Source: Novosphingobium barchaimii LL02
GTDB lineage: Bacteria > Pseudomonadota > Alphaproteobacteria > Sphingomonadales > Sphingomonadaceae
Length of the DNA: 64,000 nucleotides
NCBI RefSeq assembly: GCF_001046635.1
Contig: NZ_KQ130452.1
Coordinates: 129,001 to 193,000, forward strand
Direction of reading: 5' to 3'
Numbering within the stretch: the stretch's first letter is position 1; each line of letters begins with the position of its first letter. This document shows, piece after piece, positions 62,288 through 64,000 of the stretch. Below the pieces are notes generated by a model. The model did not search any database, was not told the DNA's origin, and saw nothing but the letters and a program-made list of their open reading frames with translations. A program made the position numbers and the translations under genes.

Positions 62288-64000
62288 ATGAAATCCTCTC
62301 CGCGCGCCGCACGCTCGCTCGCCTGCCTGCTTCTTCTCGCCCAGGCACCGATTCCGCCATTGCTTGCCAAGGAAGCCGCCGCCCGGGCCACGCCCGCGAC
62401 GGGAACCATGGTGGCGCCGAGCGTTGGCCAGGCCGACCCCTGGCTCTATCGCGGCAGCGACATTCCCCGGGATCCTGAATGGCACTTCGGCGAACTGGGC
62501 AACGGCCTCAAATATGCGGTGCGCAAGAACGGCGTGCCGCCGGGCCAGGTGTCTATCCGCATCCGCGTCGATGCAGGCTCGCTTTACGAAACCGATGCAG
62601 AGCGCGGATATGCGCACTTGCTCGAACATATGCTGTTCCGTCAGTCGAAGTACTTGCCCGAGGGCACGGCGATCGCTGCCTTCCAGCGTCTGGGCGCGAC
62701 ATTTGGCAGCGATACCAATGCGGTGACCTCCACCACGCAGACGGTGTTCAAGCTCGACCTGCCCAACGCCACGCCGACCTCGCTCGACGATACGTTCAAG
62801 CTGATGAGCGGCATGGTCACCGCGCCCACGCTCTCGGCCTCGAACCTCAAGTCGGACCTGCCGATCGTGCTGGCCGAAATGCGCGAACGCGGCGGCGCTT
62901 CCAAGCGCGTGCAGGACGCAATGCAGAAGGTGCTCTACGCCGGGCAGCCGCTCGCCAACCGTGAGCCGATCGGCACCGTCGAATCGCTGACATCAGCCAC
63001 CCCGGCCAGCGTACGCGCGTTTTATTCGCGCTGGTATCGCCCGGATAACGTGGCGGTGATCGTGGCGGGCGACGTCGATCCGGCGATGCTGGAATCCTAC
63101 GTCAAGAAGTGGTTCACCGACTGGTCGGCCAAGGGCAAGCGCACGCCTGCACCCAGCTTCGGTGATCCGGCTGCGCCAAAGGGCGCCGACGCGAGCAACC
63201 CGGTGGGCGAGACCCGCGTGCTGGTCGAGCCGGACCTGCCGCCCTCGCTGATGTACGCGACCTTGCGCCCGTGGCGTCAGGTCACCGACAACATCGTCTA
63301 CAACCAGGGCCTGATGACCGACGCTATTGCGCAGGCGATCATCAACCGCCGGCTCGAATCCAAGGCGCGTGCGGGCGGCAGCTTCCTGTCCGCCTCGGTC
63401 AACCAGGACGATGTCTCGCGCTCCGCCGATGCGACGTTCGTTTCCGTAACCCCGCTGGGCGACGACTGGCAGGCGGCGCTGCGCGATGTGCGTGCGGTGA
63501 TCGCCGACGCGCTGACCCGCGCGCCCACCCAGGCCGAGATTGACCGCGAGGCCGCTGAACTCGACGTCGCCTTCCAGGTGCCGGTCGAGCAGCAGCGTAT
63601 CCTGCCGGGATCGAAGCTGGCCGACGATCTCGTCAACGCGCTCGATATCCGCGAGACGGTGGCCGCGCCCGCCGACGTGCTGCGCATCTTCCGCGAATCG
63701 CAGGCGCTATTCACCCCGGATGCCGTGCTCAAGCACACCCGCCAACTGTTCACCGGTACGGTGACGCGCGGGCTGTTCACCGTTCAGGAAGCGGGCAAGG
63801 CGACCGACGAGCAGTTGCAGATGGCGCTTGCCGAGCCGGTCAAGGCAGACGCCAGCGTGCGCGCGGTGCTCGCCCCGGTTTCGTTCGAGAAGCTGCCCGC
63901 CATCGGCGCGCCGACCAAGGCGATTGCCGATGCGCCAACCGGGTTGCTGGAAATCGAGCAGCTTACGTTTGCCAATGGCGTCAAGGCGCTGCTGTGGCCG
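62288..64000 (+). CDS. M16 family zinc peptidase, exported (3' end outside window)
   Basis: 571 codons are visible, running off the right edge with no stop. The signal peptide (MKSSPRAARSLACLLLLAQAPIPPLLA) is followed by an M16 domain with inverted zinc motif in RGYAHLLEHMLFRQ (HxxEH) and downstream EMRERGGA. Further family features are FYSRWYRPDNVAVIVAGDV and, near the edge, the start of a second repeat (LLEIEQLTFANGVKALLWP). The visible layout predicts a full length of around 950 residues. The ATG at 62288 is followed directly by the signal sequence. Confidence 0.9.
   Translation, partial: MKSSPRAARSLACLLLLAQAPIPPLLAKEAAARATPATGTMVAPSVGQADPWLYRGSDIPRDPEWHFGELGNGLKYAVRKNGVPPGQVSIRIRVDAGSLYETDAERGYAHLLEHMLFRQSKYLPEGTAIAAFQRLGATFGSDTNAVTSTTQTVFKLDLPNATPTSLDDTFKLMSGMVTAPTLSASNLKSDLPIVLAEMRERGGASKRVQDAMQKVLYAGQPLANREPIGTVESLTSATPASVRAFYSRWYRPDNVAVIVAGDVDPAMLESYVKKWFTDWSAKGKRTPAPSFGDPAAPKGADASNPVGETRVLVEPDLPPSLMYATLRPWRQVTDNIVYNQGLMTDAIAQAIINRRLESKARAGGSFLSASVNQDDVSRSADATFVSVTPLGDDWQAALRDVRAVIADALTRAPTQAEIDREAAELDVAFQVPVEQQRILPGSKLADDLVNALDIRETVAAPADVLRIFRESQALFTPDAVLKHTRQLFTGTVTRGLFTVQEAGKATDEQLQMALAEPVKADASVRAVLAPVSFEKLPAIGAPTKAIADAPTGLLEIEQLTFANGVKALLWP

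Overview
The window looks like a core chromosomal segment of a high-GC alphaproteobacterium of the order Sphingomonadales. Novosphingobium or a close relative is the best guess, inferred from gene content and not from any database match. Evidence for this includes chpT of the CckA-ChpT-CtrA relay, a Ros/MucR regulator, an ATP12-type F1-ATPase chaperone, a fused STAS-MlaE permease, a large TonB-dependent receptor, the TauE/TIGR02186 pair and the interspersed repeat typical of sphingomonads. I see no prophage, insertion sequence, CRISPR array, rRNA or tRNA.

Layout from left to right. At 1-4.2 kb: an RluD-type pseudouridine synthase running off the left edge, a lone JAMM (M67) peptidase, chpT, a peptidoglycan amidase, the RNase P RNA gene rnpB and a PP1-like phosphatase. 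At 4.4-11 kb: a TorF-family porin, a SIMPL protein, glyoxalase I, a shortened NfrB/NfrA-like surface-glycan pair, and a TauE/SafE permease coupled to a TIGR02186 protein. At 11-17.8 kb: a HerA-like ATPase, a MATE exporter overlapping queE, and valS. At 17.9-21.6 kb: a four-gene Mla-type lipid-transport operon. At 21.8-26 kb: a small outer-membrane barrel and a compact minus-strand operon (crcB, RluA-family synthase, HAD phosphatase, small membrane protein, ATP12). At 26-31 kb: rpsU, two FKBP isomerases and gatCAB. At 31-38.7 kb: a two-half M16 peptidase lipoprotein, an NTF2-like protein and clpB. At 38.8-43.7 kb: a TonB-dependent receptor divergent from an SDR dehydrogenase and a TetR regulator, with a TTGCAA-rich operator cluster between them.

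At 44-51.5 kb lies a minus-strand Tad/Cpa pilus cluster (cpaA, B, C, D, E, tadB, tadC). It has no cpaF ATPase and no Flp pilin gene in place. At 51.6-57.5 kb: an alpha/beta hydrolase, a D-amino-acid dehydrogenase-like flavoprotein, a DUF1508 peptide, a FUSC transporter and the ispH-thrB-rnhA operon. At 57.6-64 kb: a lipoprotein, the plsC/fur pair, mucR, the nfuA-tsaB-rimI operon and a second M16 peptidase cut by the right edge.

Most genes are housekeeping and many are coupled by 4-base ATGA or GTGA overlaps. The most unusual observations are: rnpB carries two perfect inverted copies of the sphingomonad repeat where helices P3 and P12 are expected; the Tad cluster lacks cpaF; the NfrAB-like pair is reduced; and the receptor/SDR intergenic region holds a cluster of palindromic sites. 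I did not find a clearly new multi-gene defence or mobile system.
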